From positions 1-42,640 of the forward strand of contig CAMBBO010000003.1 of NCBI GenBank assembly GCA_945862935.1: a stretch of DNA of 42,640 nucleotides. The letters are read 5' to 3'. The notes under the pieces were generated by a model. It had not been told where the DNA came from. It saw only the letters and a program-made list of their open reading frames with translations, and ran no database searches. How positions within the stretch are numbered: position 1 is the stretch's first letter; the number at the start of each line of letters is the position of its first letter. Below, piece by piece: positions 19,200 through 29,565 of this stretch. Both the position numbers and the translations under genes were made by a program. This DNA comes from Pseudorhodoplanes sinuspersici (GTDB taxonomy: Bacteria; Pseudomonadota; Alphaproteobacteria; Rhizobiales; Xanthobacteraceae).

Positions 19200-19898
19200 T
19201 TAGCGGGTTCCCAGATCCTGCACCTTCTGCTCATACGGCACCGGTATGACCTTCGTCGGCGACAGGCCGTACGGATAATTCGGTGACGGCGTCATATAGC
19301 CCTTGGGCGGCTCGGTGAGAGCCGCGCGCGGCGCCTCGCCGGGGAACACGGCGGATTCGGTTGCTTCCTTGGACGAGAAGATGGACCCGAAAAGGTTTCC
19401 CTTGCTTCCAAGCGCGGTGGGCGAAAGAGGCGCGCCCGCTGCATTGCGTTCGTTCTCGGCCGAACTTGGCGCTCCCACCCCTCCGTTACCGGGCCGCCCG
19501 GCCATTTCATACGGAGTGAGTGGCCGTCCGCTTTCTTCGAGGGCGCGCGTGTAGGGATCGTTGCGGCGCTTAACCTTCTTTGCCCGCTGTGCATCGGCAT
19601 CTTTCGGCCAAGACGGATCGGCGACCGATTTTCCAACCTCTGGCTGCGGCAAAGTGGACGTGGGAGGCACCACGAGCGGAGAACGCTCACGGTAGTCGAT
19701 CGAAGGCTTGTTGGTCCCCATCAGGTTCTGCAGGAGCTTCTCCTCGAACGGGGTGTCGTCCTCTTCGTCATCCGCCGCCACGGCAGCGGAACCTGCGAAC
19801 AGCATCAGCGCAAATGCTGCGCCCAAGACAATGCGAAGATGGGACTTCTTAAGCTCGTCGCGCACGGCGAAATCCTGATCTGGCAAAACCCGCTTCAT
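19200..19898 (-). CDS. hypothetical exported/membrane-anchored protein
   Basis: 232 aa; hydrophobic segment LRIVLGAAFALMLFAGSAAVAADDEEDD near the N-terminus, Pro-rich remainder; no recognised domain. Confidence 0.6.
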   Translation of the reverse strand: MKRVLPDQDFAVRDELKKSHLRIVLGAAFALMLFAGSAAVAADDEEDDTPFEEKLLQNLMGTNKPSIDYRERSPLVVPPTSTLPQPEVGKSVADPSWPKDADAQRAKKVKRRNDPYTRALEESGRPLTPYEMAGRPGNGGVGAPSSAENERNAAGAPLSPTALGSKGNLFGSIFSSKEATESAVFPGEAPRAALTEPPKGYMTPSPNYPYGLSPTKVIPVPYEQKVQDLGTR

Positions 19899-19937
19899 GC
19901 GGAAAGCGTCGTCCTCGGCAATCGTTTAAGAGGCAAT

Positions 19938-20459
19938 TCAGGGCGCTTTTGCGGCGCTTCCACCAGCCACTGAGTCATACAACAGTCCCGCCACCCCGGC
20001 AACGATCGCTGCGTCAGCGAGGTTAAAGACGTACCAGGTGAACTTGAAATCGAGCGTGTTGACGTAAAACAGCACGAAATCGGCCACCGCGCCGTAGGCC
20101 AGCCGGTCGATGCCGTTTCCCAAGGCACCCCCGATAATCAGGCCGATGGAAAGCGCCATGAGGCGTCCCGCCGCACCGGCGAGCCACAACCATAGCAGCG
20201 CCACGGCAATGACCTTGAAGGTCAGCAGCGCCCATTGGCCAAGCGCGCTGCTCTGCTGAAACATCCCGTAGCTGATGCCGGTATTCCAGGTCAGTACCAG
20301 ATCGAAGAAGGGCATGACGCTGACACGACCGCGCTCCCCGAGCCGGTACACGAACAGGAGCCAGAGCTTCACGCTCTGATCGATGGCGCAGACGGCCAGT
20401 GCTGCGAGCGCACCGATACGGGTGAACGGGCCCCAGAACCTTGAATGCAGAGCGATCAC
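19938..20459 (-). CDS. lspA: lipoprotein signal peptidase
   Basis: [52 protein letters not shown] start overlapping the ileS stop (GTGA) preferred over the upstream ATG at 20486. Confidence 0.9.
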   Translation of the reverse strand: MIALHSRFWGPFTRIGALAALAVCAIDQSVKLWLLFVYRLGERGRVSVMPFFDLVLTWNTGISYGMFQQSSALGQWALLTFKVIAVALLWLWLAGAAGRLMALSIGLIIGGALGNGIDRLAYGAVADFVLFYVNTLDFKFTWYVFNLADAAIVAGVAGLLYDSVAGGSAAKAP

Positions 20460-23400
20460 TCCGCCGCCTTGCGGTTTGCATCCCATTCCCGCAACGCCTG
20501 CGCGTCACGCGACGACACATCGGGATAGGCAGGGTCTGCGCCGATGTTCGACAGCACCTTCCAAGAACGCGCGCATTTTTTTCCTTCGGCGAGTTGCGGC
20601 TCGACCGACACGCCCTTCACATCATCGAGACGGAACGCGCCTGCCGGTCCCTCGCCTTCGCGCAATATCGCGCCTGACGTGATGCAGATTTCGGCGAGGT
20701 CAATATCGACCAAAGCCGCGAACAATTCCTTGTCGGCAACGTGAACGATCGGGGCAGCTTCGAGCGAGGAGCCGATGCGCTTGCCGGCGCGTTCGAGTTC
20801 AAGCGCGCCGGTGACGGCGCGGCGGACGAGCTTTACCTTGCGCCACTTTTCCGCGAGGGCGTCGTTGCGCCACGACGCCGGAATGTCCGGGAAAGTTTGC
20901 AGGTGCACCGACGGGGCATTCGTGCCGAAACGCGCGAGCCACGCTTCTTCCGAGGAGAAGCACAGCATCGGCGCGAGCCACATCACCGTCGCCTTGAAGA
21001 TGTGGTCGATGACGGTGAGGCACGCCTTGCGCTTCACCGAGGAAATCGGTTCGCAGTAAAGCGCGTCCTTGCGGATGTCGAAATAGAATGCCGACAGATC
21101 GCTCGTCATGAACGCATTGAGTTGCGCGAAAATGCGCTTGTAGTCGAATGCCTCATACGCCTCGCGAACGAGCGCATCGAGTTCGGCAACCCGGTGCAGC
21201 ATCAACTGCTCCAGCTCCGGCATCTTCTCCAATGAAACGCGATCCTCCTCGCGGAAATGCGCGAGCGAGCCGAGCATCCAGCGGATGGTGTTCCGCAGCT
21301 TGCGATAGGTCTCGATGGTTGTCTTGAGAATCTCAGGGCCAATCCGCAGATCGTCGGCATAGTCGGACGCGCAGACCCACATCCGCAGAATGTCCGCGCC
21401 GGAATTCTTGATGACGTCCTGAGGAGCTGTGACGTTGCCGGTCGATTTCGACATTTTACGGCCCTGCTCGTCGAGCACGAAGCCGTGCGTCAGCACCACG
21501 TCGAACGGCGCACGACCGCGCGTGCCGCAGCTTTCCAGCAAGGAAGAATGAAACCAGCCGCGATGCTGGTCCGAGCCTTCGAGATACATCACGGTATCTT
21601 TGCCGCCTTCGGCCTTGCGCTTGATCCCGGCGAGCGAGGGAAAATGCTTTGGGTCTTCCAGCACGAAGGCGTGCGTCGAACCTGAGTCGAACCAGACATC
21701 GCAGATGTCGTCGACCTTCTTCCACGGCTCGCTCGCGCGCTCTGCGAGGAAACGCTCGCGCGCGCCTTGAGCATACCATGCGTCCGCGCCTTCCTTCTCG
21801 AAGGCTTCGGCAATGCGCTTGTTCACCGCATCGTCTTTGAGGATGGTCGCGCTGCCGTCGGCATTTTCCTGAACGAAGACGGCGATGGGAACGCCCCACG
21901 CGCGCTGGCGTGAGATCACCCAGTCGGGACGCCCGGAAATCATGCCGGTGATGCGGTTCTGTCCCGCCGCAGGCACCCAGCGCGTGACTTCGATGGCGTC
22001 GAGCGCGCGTTCGCGCAAAGTACGCTGGTCGTTCGCGGCAACGCCCGAATTCGACGCAGCCTTCGCACCGGACAGGCTGAAGCCCTTATCCATCGCAATA
22101 AACCACTGAGGCGTGTTGCGGAAGATGACCGGCTTCTTTGAGCGCCACGAGTGCGGGTACTGATGCTTCAATCGCCCGCGCGCGATGATGTTGCCGGCAG
22201 CCTGCAGCGCCTTGATGACGGCTTCGTTGGCGTCGCCCTTCTCGCCCTTGTCGTTGATGACGCGCTTGCCCTCGAATCCGGGAGCATGGCCGGTCAACGC
22301 GCCATTTTCGTCGACAGTATAAGGAATCGCGGGGTTGATGCCGCGCCCAGACAAATGGGTGTAGTTGCGAGACCAGATTTCAAAGTCATCTCGACCGTGT
22401 CCCGGGGCGGTGTGAACGAATCCGGTGCCTGTGTCGTCGGTAACATGTTCACCGGAAAGAAACGGAACGGCGAATGAGTAATACGGATCGAGTTGTGCCA
22501 ATGGATGATTGCAGACGATGTGCGGCAAGACGCGCTCGGTCAATTCACTGACGAGCTCGTATTTCGTTACCTTTGCTTGCTTGAATACGTCAGCCGCGAG
22601 TTTATCGGCAAGTACGAGCTTGTCGCCCACCTTGGCCCAGTTGCCGTCCGGAGCTTCTTTTACTTCGTACAGACCGTACTTGATGTGGGGGGAAAAGGAG
22701 ATAGCTCGATTGCCCGGCAGGGTCCAAGGAGTTGTGGTCCAAATCACCACCGACGCGTCTGCCAACAGGTCCGTCGCTTTGTCGATGTCGTCACCAGCGA
22801 CGCGGCCAAAAGCTGTAAGTCCTGAGGTGGATTGAGGCAGGGCAGATTTCGACAGTTTTTTATTCACCGGAAACTTCACCCACACCGTATCGCTCGTGTA
22901 ATCCTCGTACTCGACCTCGGCTTCCGCCAGCGCCGTCTTCTCCACCACGCTCCACATCACCGGCTTGCTGCCGCGATAGAGCGTGCCGTTGCCAGCGAAT
23001 TTCATCAGCTCGCGCGCGATCTGCGCTTCGGCGGGAAAACTCATCGTCGTGTAGGGATGATCCCAGTCGCCCTCGACGCCGAGCCGCTTGAACTCCTCGC
23101 GCTGCACATTGAGCCAATGCTCGGCATAGGCGCGGCATTCCTTGCGGAACGCGATCATCGCAGCGGGGTCGGAGAGATCCGGCTTCTTCTTGTTCTTCGA
23201 GCGATAATTTTCTTCCTCGATCTTCCATTCGATCGGAAGGCCGTGACAGTCCCAGCCGGGAACGTAGTTTGAGTCGTAGCCGAGCATCTGCTGGCTGCGC
23301 GTCACCACGTCTTTCAGAATTTTATTGAGCGCGTGCCCGATATGGATGTTGCCGTTGGCGTAGGGCGGGCCGTCGTGCAGCACGAACTTCTCGCGCCCCT

Positions 23401-23560
23401 TCCCGCTCGCGCGCAGCTTCCCGTACAGGTCCTCGGCCTTCCACCGCGCCAGAAGCTCCGGCTCCTTTTGCGGCAGGCCGGCCCGCATCGGGAAATCCGT
23501 CTGCGGCAGGAAAAGCGTCTTGGAATAATCGCGTTCTGGCTTCGTCATGTCAGGCTTCAT
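20456..23560 (-). CDS. ileS: isoleucyl-tRNA synthetase
   Basis: 1034 aa; [20 protein letters not shown] (HIGH), [22 protein letters not shown] (editing domain), [23 protein letters not shown]. Confidence 0.98.
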   Translation of the reverse strand: MKPDMTKPERDYSKTLFLPQTDFPMRAGLPQKEPELLARWKAEDLYGKLRASGKGREKFVLHDGPPYANGNIHIGHALNKILKDVVTRSQQMLGYDSNYVPGWDCHGLPIEWKIEEENYRSKNKKKPDLSDPAAMIAFRKECRAYAEHWLNVQREEFKRLGVEGDWDHPYTTMSFPAEAQIARELMKFAGNGTLYRGSKPVMWSVVEKTALAEAEVEYEDYTSDTVWVKFPVNKKLSKSALPQSTSGLTAFGRVAGDDIDKATDLLADASVVIWTTTPWTLPGNRAISFSPHIKYGLYEVKEAPDGNWAKVGDKLVLADKLAADVFKQAKVTKYELVSELTERVLPHIVCNHPLAQLDPYYSFAVPFLSGEHVTDDTGTGFVHTAPGHGRDDFEIWSRNYTHLSGRGINPAIPYTVDENGALTGHAPGFEGKRVINDKGEKGDANEAVIKALQAAGNIIARGRLKHQYPHSWRSKKPVIFRNTPQWFIAMDKGFSLSGAKAASNSGVAANDQRTLRERALDAIEVTRWVPAAGQNRITGMISGRPDWVISRQRAWGVPIAVFVQENADGSATILKDDAVNKRIAEAFEKEGADAWYAQGARERFLAERASEPWKKVDDICDVWFDSGSTHAFVLEDPKHFPSLAGIKRKAEGGKDTVMYLEGSDQHRGWFHSSLLESCGTRGRAPFDVVLTHGFVLDEQGRKMSKSTGNVTAPQDVIKNSGADILRMWVCASDYADDLRIGPEILKTTIETYRKLRNTIRWMLGSLAHFREEDRVSLEKMPELEQLMLHRVAELDALVREAYEAFDYKRIFAQLNAFMTSDLSAFYFDIRKDALYCEPISSVKRKACLTVIDHIFKATVMWLAPMLCFSSEEAWLARFGTNAPSVHLQTFPDIPASWRNDALAEKWRKVKLVRRAVTGALELERAGKRIGSSLEAAPIVHVADKELFAALVDIDLAEICITSGAILREGEGPAGAFRLDDVKGVSVEPQLAEGKKCARSWKVLSNIGADPAYPDVSSRDAQALREWDANRKAAE

Positions 23561-23600
23561 GGCGGGGTGTGTAGCAAGGGCAAGAGAGAGCGCAAAGGCG

Positions 23601-24584
23601 CTATTTTTGGAGCAATCCGAGCGGCGGAAACGCGTCCCCGGCCTGCATCAATTCCTCCTGCGCCCGTCGGGAATCCTCGTTCATCTGCCGCTTCAAGGCG
23701 TCGATGGATGGAAGCTTCAGCTCCGGCCGCAGCCAGGCGATGAAAGCGACATCGAGGGTCGCCCCATAGAGATCGCCCGCGAAATCGAACAGGAAGACTT
23801 CCAGAAGCGGCGGCCCATTGTCGAACATCGGACGCCGCCCGAAGCTCGCAACTCCGCCGTAAAGGGCCTCGCCGTGGGCGACCCGCACGGCATAGATGCC
23901 GTGGCGCAGCCCGCAAGCCGGGTCGAGCGCGATATTTGCGGTTGGAAATCCTAGCTCGCGCCCGCGCTTTTCGCCGTGGACGACTTCACCCGTGACGAAC
24001 CACGGATGGCCAAGCAACACGGCTGCGTCTTTCACCTTGCCCTCGGTCAGCGCTGCACGGATGACCCCGGACGAGACCTGCGCGCCGCCATCGCGGAATT
24101 CGGGGACCACGTCGACCGAGAATCCGAGCCTTGCGCCCTCGCCCGTCAGAAATTCCGGCGAACCCGCGCGCTTGCGGCCAAAATGAAAATCGTAGCCGAG
24201 CACGACGCCGCGAACGCCGAGCCGCTTCACCAGAATTTCCGAGACGAAATCCTCCGCAGATGTCGCGGCGAGGGCGGCGTTGAATGTCAGCACCACCGCG
24301 CCGTCGAGGCCGGTCGCGGCCATGAGACGAAGCTTGGCGTTCTCGTCTGTGAGCCGGAACAACTTTTCATCCGGCTTGAAGAACGTGCGCGGATGCGGCT
24401 CGAGCGTCAGCGCGGCAGCCGTGCAGCCGAACTCCCCCGCCCTGCGGATTGCCGTGTCGATAACCACCCGATGGCCGCGATGCACGCCGTCGAAATTGCC
24501 GATGGCGACCACAGCGCCGCGCAAGCGCTCGATTGCGGCGTCGGTGTCGCGCGCAACGATGAATGGTTTTGTGAAAGAAGGCAT
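23601..24584 (-). CDS. ribF: bifunctional riboflavin kinase/FAD synthetase
   Basis: 327 aa; [62 protein letters not shown]. Confidence 0.96.
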   Translation of the reverse strand: MPSFTKPFIVARDTDAAIERLRGAVVAIGNFDGVHRGHRVVIDTAIRRAGEFGCTAAALTLEPHPRTFFKPDEKLFRLTDENAKLRLMAATGLDGAVVLTFNAALAATSAEDFVSEILVKRLGVRGVVLGYDFHFGRKRAGSPEFLTGEGARLGFSVDVVPEFRDGGAQVSSGVIRAALTEGKVKDAAVLLGHPWFVTGEVVHGEKRGRELGFPTANIALDPACGLRHGIYAVRVAHGEALYGGVASFGRRPMFDNGPPLLEVFLFDFAGDLYGATLDVAFIAWLRPELKLPSIDALKRQMNEDSRRAQEELMQAGDAFPPLGLLQK

Positions 24585-24641
24585 GGCTCAGGTCTCGGCG
24601 CGCACCGTGTCGTCCGGGCGGGCCTCCAAGTCAATACTGGG

Positions 24642-26051
24642 TCAGGCGGCGACCGCCGGTTCGACACGCGCGATAGCGGCGCGCAGGGCTTTGAAACACT
24701 CCGGGTCGATTTCGCTGCCCGCCATATCCGCCATGATCGAAAAGGCTTTCGACGCCGGCATCGCCGCGCGGTAGGGCCGGTCGGCGGTCAGCGCATCGAA
24801 AATGTCGGCGACAGTGATGATGCGGGTATCGAGCGCAATCTCGTCGCCTTTCAGGCCGCGCGGATAGCCCGATCCATCGAGTTTCTCGTGATGCGCGCCG
24901 GCGACAATGGCAAGATCGCCGAAGGCTGCGATCCGCGACAGGATCGTTTCGCTGTAGGCGGCATGCATCTGCATCGCCTTCCATTCGGCGGCATCGAGCT
25001 TGCCCGGCTTGTCGAGGATCGAATTGCTGACGCCAAGCTTACCGATGTCATGCAGCAAGGACGCGCGTTTCAGCCAGCGACGGCGCTGCGGGTCAAATCC
25101 CAATTCCTCGGCAATCAGATCGGCGAACAGCGTCACGCGCTCGCTATGGCCCGACGTGTACGGGCTTTTGGAGTCGACGACCTGCGCGAAAGCGGCGGCG
25201 ATGTCGTCGAGATAACCCTCATCGACGAGGGTGGCCTGTTGCGCCGGTTCGAGCGCGAATATCGCCAATTGCAGATCGCCGGAAGCAAGCCCGTTCCAGA
25301 AATCCGGTTGCGCCGCGACCCGCTCGAACGCCTCGCTCAGGCGCGGATCGAACCACGTTCCGGTCCGGTGGCGGATTTCGTTCTTCGCTGCGAGTGCGCC
25401 GTTGGTCGCATGAAAGACGTCCACGATTTGCGAAAGCAGGGCGATGCGCGAATAAACCGGAATGGCATCGCCGCTCTTGCCGCCCGGCATTCCATTGCCG
25501 TCCCAGTGTTCGTCGAGGCTGTGGATCGCCTGCGCGACCGTTTCGGAAAACCGCATCTTCCGCGCGATCTGCGCGCCGCGATCGCAGCGCGTCTCCATCA
25601 ATTCCTGTGCGATCTGTCCGCCATTCTGGAAAATGTTCACAAGCGCGCGAAAGCGGTCGGCAAGTCCCGCTTCCATGCCGGTATGCGACAGCACAAAGCG
25701 CAGCACCTGCGGCAGGCTGCCATTCACCGTCATGTAGTCGCGTTTGAAGGAGATGTCGTCGGTCATATAAAGCTGGCAGATGCGCGCCGCATTGCTGCTG
25801 CATCCAAGGTCCTTGAGCAGCAGCGTGTAATAGAGTTCGAAAATCTGCCGGTCGCTGAGACCGATTTCACGCCCGATGTGAATCCCGATCCAGCAGCAGC
25901 GCACGCAATGACCGGCCGGCTGGCCTTCGACCATGTCGGTCGCGTGGCTCAATGCGCTCAGAATTTCGGCGAGGCGAATTTGCGGAAATGCAGCCTGCCG
26001 GTCCAATGACGCCACGGGATTATCTCCGGGGCGCAGCATCTGCGGGGGCAC
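24642..26051 (-). CDS. HD-GYP domain phosphodiesterase-like protein with a second degenerate HD-like N-terminal half
   Basis: 469 aa; C-terminal SGHSERV...LLHDIGKLGVSNSILDKPGKL...HHEKLDGSGYPRGLKGDEI; N-terminal half has HWDGNGMPGGKSGDAIP. Start could be internal. Confidence 0.88.
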   Translation of the reverse strand: MPPQMLRPGDNPVASLDRQAAFPQIRLAEILSALSHATDMVEGQPAGHCVRCCWIGIHIGREIGLSDRQIFELYYTLLLKDLGCSSNAARICQLYMTDDISFKRDYMTVNGSLPQVLRFVLSHTGMEAGLADRFRALVNIFQNGGQIAQELMETRCDRGAQIARKMRFSETVAQAIHSLDEHWDGNGMPGGKSGDAIPVYSRIALLSQIVDVFHATNGALAAKNEIRHRTGTWFDPRLSEAFERVAAQPDFWNGLASGDLQLAIFALEPAQQATLVDEGYLDDIAAAFAQVVDSKSPYTSGHSERVTLFADLIAEELGFDPQRRRWLKRASLLHDIGKLGVSNSILDKPGKLDAAEWKAMQMHAAYSETILSRIAAFGDLAIVAGAHHEKLDGSGYPRGLKGDEIALDTRIITVADIFDALTADRPYRAAMPASKAFSIMADMAGSEIDPECFKALRAAIARVEPAVAA

Positions 26052-26096
26052 CCGGAGACAGACAAGCAGGTTACGCTTAACGGCGTATGAAACCGC

Positions 26097-26570
26097 TTAT
26101 TCTGTCGCGGGCTTCGGTTTGCCGGGTACGGAAATCACCGCTTCGCCGTCGAGTACGGTCTTGCCATCCACGAGCGCCTCGCAATGAAGCCGCGCCTTGC
26201 GGCCCTCCGGCACGAGTTCCACGACTTCGACAACGACAGTCACGACATCGCCGATCTTCACCGGCGCGTGGAAATTGAGCGTCTGCGAACGGTACACGGC
26301 CCCCGGTCCCGGCAGGCGCGTGCCGAGCACCGCCGAAATCAAACTCGCGGTGTAAAGTCCGTGCGCGATGCGCTGGCCAAAGCGCGTGCCGGCGGCCCAG
26401 TCCTCACAAAGATGGATCGGGTTGTCGTCGCCGGACAACTGGGCGAACCCGACGACATCGGTGTCCATCACCGTCTTCATCAGCGTCTCGCGCATGCCAA
26501 CGCGCAGGTCGTCGAAGGTCAGTGCCTTCACCATTCTCGGGTCGATGGCAGGCCGGGGCGGCGGCGTCAT
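26097..26570 (-). CDS. MaoC family hot-dog fold dehydratase
   Basis: 157 aa; FAQLSGDDNPIHLCEDWAAGTRFGQRIAHGLYTASLISAVLGTRLPGPGAVYRSQTLNFHAPVKIGD. Confidence 0.93.
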   Translation of the reverse strand: MTPPPRPAIDPRMVKALTFDDLRVGMRETLMKTVMDTDVVGFAQLSGDDNPIHLCEDWAAGTRFGQRIAHGLYTASLISAVLGTRLPGPGAVYRSQTLNFHAPVKIGDVVTVVVEVVELVPEGRKARLHCEALVDGKTVLDGEAVISVPGKPKPATE

Positions 26571-26583
26571 GGTCGGTCCAAGG

Positions 26584-26598
26584 TTAACAGAACCTTAC
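26584..26598. promoter_or_regulatory. CtrA-like site TTAA-N7-TTAC upstream of cheY-like gene
   Basis: TTAACAGAACCTTAC read directly; one mismatch to TTAA-N7-TTAA. Confidence 0.3.
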
Positions 26599-26766
26599 GA
26601 GTGGCAAGGCGCGCCGTCCGGTTCAACTAGCCTTTCGGACCGCCCCCGCACGATTAACGCGATCTTCAAAGGCGGTGGCTAGCTTATTGCGGGAAACGCC
26701 GCTCATTCGGCCGGTCCGGGGGGATCAGGCTGCCGTGGAAGCACGGTGCGGCGAGGAGTTGAGAAG

Positions 26767-27177
26767 ATGGCTATCGATCTAACAATGCCGATTCTCGTGG
26801 TCGACGACTACAACACGATGATCCGCATTATCCGCAACCTGCTCCGGCAGATCGGATTCACGCAGGTCGACGACGCATGCGACGGCGCAAGCGCGCTGAA
26901 GCTAATGCGCGCCCGCCAATACGGCCTCGTCATCTCCGACTGGAACATGGAGCCGATGACCGGCTACGACCTGCTCAAGGAAGTGCGCTCCGATCCGGTT
27001 CTGGCGAATACGCCATTCATCATGGTGACGGCGGAATCCCGCACCGAGAACGTGATCGCGGCGAAACAGGCGGGCGTCTCGAATTATATCGTCAAGCCGT
27101 TCAACGCGCAGACGCTGAAAAGCAAAATCGACGCGGTGTTCTCGGAAGCCCCGGAATCTCCGGCGTCAGCGGCGTAA
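26767..27177 (+). CDS. CheY-like single-domain response regulator
   Basis: MAIDLTMPILVVDDYNTMIRIIRNLLRQIGFTQVDDACDGASALKLMRARQYGLVISDWNMEPMTGYDLL...PFIMVTAESRTENVIAAKQAGVSNYIVKPF: receiver D, T and K residues present, no output domain. Confidence 0.93.
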   Translation: MAIDLTMPILVVDDYNTMIRIIRNLLRQIGFTQVDDACDGASALKLMRARQYGLVISDWNMEPMTGYDLLKEVRSDPVLANTPFIMVTAESRTENVIAAKQAGVSNYIVKPFNAQTLKSKIDAVFSEAPESPASAA

Positions 27178-28035
27178 TCACCATACCAGGTTTTTGATCG
27201 CAGCCTTCGGGCGGACGTCCTCTTTCGCAAAGATGCGTTCGAGTGCGTCGGCCTTTGGGTCCTCGCGGTGGCCGAGTTCTTCGGCGTGGATCCCCGCGGT
27301 CACGAACAGGCAATCGATCCCCATTGCCGCAGCACCCTTCACATCGGTGCGAAGCGAATCCCCGATCGCGAGTACACGGCGCAGATCTACCGGCTTTTTT
27401 CGCAACGTCTCCGCGAGGCGCAGGGCGTCCGAATAAATCGGCGCAAACGGCTTGCCTGCATAAATCACGTCACCGCCGAGCGCCGCGTAGAGATCAGCAA
27501 TCGCGCCCGCGCAATAGACCAGCTTGTCGCCGCGCTCGACCACGACATCGGGGTTGGCACAGATCATGGTCAGCGAGCGTTCGCGTATCTGCAACAGGAG
27601 GTCGCGGTAGTCTTCCGGCTTTTCCGTCTCGTCGTCGCGGAAACCCGAACACACGACATAATCCGCCTGATCGAGCGGCGCGAACACCGCGTCCATGCTG
27701 TCGAAGATCGGCAGGTCGCGCGGCGGCCCGATATGAAAAAGCCGCTGACCTTTGCGTTCCAGCACCAGCGTGCGCGTGACGTTGCCGGATGACACGACGC
27801 CGTCATAGGCATTTCGCGGCAGGCCAAGCGAGTCGAGATACAAGGACACTGTTTCGCCCGGACGCGGCGCATTGGTGAGCAGGATCGCCGTGCCGCCCGA
27901 TGCGCGATAACGCGTCAGTGCCATGTAGGCTTCCGGGTATGCGGAAATGCCCGCATGCAGCACGCCCCAGACGTCGCTCAGGACGACGTCGTAATCGGCG
28001 GCGATGGAGGAAAATCGGTCGATGAATTTTGTCAC
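27178..28035 (-). CDS. HAD superfamily hydrolase (TIGR01459-type, NagD-like)
   Basis: 285 aa; YDVVLSDVWGVLHAGISAYPEA, ILLTNAPRPGETV, ANPDVVVERGDKLVYCAGAIADLY, GKPFAPIYSDAL, LAIGDSLRTDVKGAAAMGIDCLFVTAGIH. Confidence 0.92.
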   Translation of the reverse strand: MTKFIDRFSSIAADYDVVLSDVWGVLHAGISAYPEAYMALTRYRASGGTAILLTNAPRPGETVSLYLDSLGLPRNAYDGVVSSGNVTRTLVLERKGQRLFHIGPPRDLPIFDSMDAVFAPLDQADYVVCSGFRDDETEKPEDYRDLLLQIRERSLTMICANPDVVVERGDKLVYCAGAIADLYAALGGDVIYAGKPFAPIYSDALRLAETLRKKPVDLRRVLAIGDSLRTDVKGAAAMGIDCLFVTAGIHAEELGHREDPKADALERIFAKEDVRPKAAIKNLVW

Positions 28036-28095
28036 GGCGATCAGTTTGAAATTCGTTTGGGGCGGCCCGTGTAAACTATCGGGCTCGCGCCGTCA

Positions 28096-29460
28096 CTAGA
28101 CCGCCTGCTGGTGCGGAACCATGTCGGGACTGTCGGTGCGCGACGTCCCTGACGACAGGCCCCCGTCGCGCGCGATCACGTCGTTGCGGTCGCCGACCCC
28201 TTGCAGCGCCTCGGCGCGTACCGGGCGCGGCGGCGAGAACAAGAAGCCCTGACCGAAGCGCACATCGAAGTCGAGCAGGTCGACCACCACCGCTTCGGTT
28301 TCGATCTTCTCGGCGATCAGGCTGATGCCGTGACGGCCGAGAAGGTCGGAAAGGTCCGCGGTGTGAATGTCCGTGCCCGCAACGCTGCGGTTGAGCAGGA
28401 GACCAGAGGCGACCTTCACGAAGCGGATGCCGCGCTCGGCAAGATTGCGCGGCTCCATGCGCACGTCGGTCACCTGATCCATCGAGAAACGGAAGCCGCG
28501 TTCGGCAAGCGCCGCCATGTTCTCCTGCTCGATTGGGCCAAAGCTTTCCATCGCGCTCTGCGAGAATTCCAGCATGAGCGAGGGCGCGAGCGCGCGATTG
28601 GCTTCCATGAACTGAGAAAATTGCGGAAAGAATTGCGGATCGGTCAGTGTCGATGCCGAGATGTTGCAGAACAATCCGATCTCGCGGTTCTTCGACAACA
28701 GGCGCCGCAGCACCTGCACGCAGCGGAACAGCAACAGGTTGTCGATCCGCGGCATCAAGCCTTCGGCTTCCGCGAGGGCGAGAAAATCGGCGGGCAGCAT
28801 CAATTCGCCGCTCGCGGTGCGCAGCCGCGTCATGCCTTCGTAATAGCGGACCTTGCGCTGCGGCAGCGTGAGGATCGGCTGCAGATAAAGATCAATGCGA
28901 TTGGAATCGATTGCTTCGCGGATGAGGGCAAGCATCTCCGACCGCAACTTGTCTTTGAACGGGCCGCCGCCGGCGGGTGCAGAAGCAATCGCCGGTGCTG
29001 CGCCCATTGCACTGGCGAGCGGCGAGGAGATTTCCATCTCACGCGTTTTTGGCGTGGCGGCGAGCGCGCTCTCGTGAGCGGCGACAGTTTCCGCAAGTTG
29101 CTTGATCAGGTTTCCAAGTTCGCCGATCTCGGCTGCGAGCGGGTCCGCCGCAGCCTTTGCCCGGCCGGCTGCGCCAAACTTGTCGCTTTCGACAGCGGAA
29201 AGACGCCGCCCATATTCCGACAATTGGCGGGAGAGATCGGCGGTGCCGCGCGACAGGTCGGCGATCTGGTCCTCGATATGCGCCCGGTCGCGCATGCGCG
29301 ACGACAGGATGTTGAAGAGCGCGAGGGTGAGCATAACGGCGAGCGCGACGATGGAAGATTCAACTCCGCTCACACCGAAAACGAGATAGACCACGGCACC
29401 GACCGATGCCGCGATGCAAATCACGCAAATCGCGATAAATATGGCAGCGATGCGCCGCAT
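28096..29460 (-). CDS. membrane-anchored EAL-domain protein with degenerate catalytic motifs, TipF-like
   Basis: 454 aa; two N-terminal TM segments, coiled coil (DQIADLSRGTADLSRQLSEYGRRLSAVES), EAL fold (LYLQPILTLPQRKVRYYEGMTRLR, LAEAEGLMPRIDNLLLFRCVQVL, LIAEKIETE, GQGFLFSPPRPV). Confidence 0.85.
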   Translation of the reverse strand: MRRIAAIFIAICVICIAASVGAVVYLVFGVSGVESSIVALAVMLTLALFNILSSRMRDRAHIEDQIADLSRGTADLSRQLSEYGRRLSAVESDKFGAAGRAKAAADPLAAEIGELGNLIKQLAETVAAHESALAATPKTREMEISSPLASAMGAAPAIASAPAGGGPFKDKLRSEMLALIREAIDSNRIDLYLQPILTLPQRKVRYYEGMTRLRTASGELMLPADFLALAEAEGLMPRIDNLLLFRCVQVLRRLLSKNREIGLFCNISASTLTDPQFFPQFSQFMEANRALAPSLMLEFSQSAMESFGPIEQENMAALAERGFRFSMDQVTDVRMEPRNLAERGIRFVKVASGLLLNRSVAGTDIHTADLSDLLGRHGISLIAEKIETEAVVVDLLDFDVRFGQGFLFSPPRPVRAEALQGVGDRNDVIARDGGLSSGTSRTDSPDMVPHQQAV

Positions 29461-29565
29461 AACCCCATCCAGCCCGAACCGGCGATAGTGACGATTCGCC
29501 AGCCCAAGCTACACTTTCTCCGAGCGGCGCGCGCCGCGCAAGTGAACTGATCGACGAGGCCGAAT

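Noticed and set aside
22440-22860. Mobile insertion or frameshift inside ileS
   Set aside because: Reading frame is continuous, editing-domain motifs are present and no terminal repeats are visible; composition change alone is reported instead.
23976-26009. 677-aa ORF on + strand
   Set aside because: Fully antisense to ribF and the HD-GYP gene, which both have clear motifs; Arg/Ala/His-rich shadow translation typical of high-GC antisense frames.
28201-29550. 449-aa plus-strand ORF
   Set aside because: Antisense to the EAL-domain gene; no recognisable domain.
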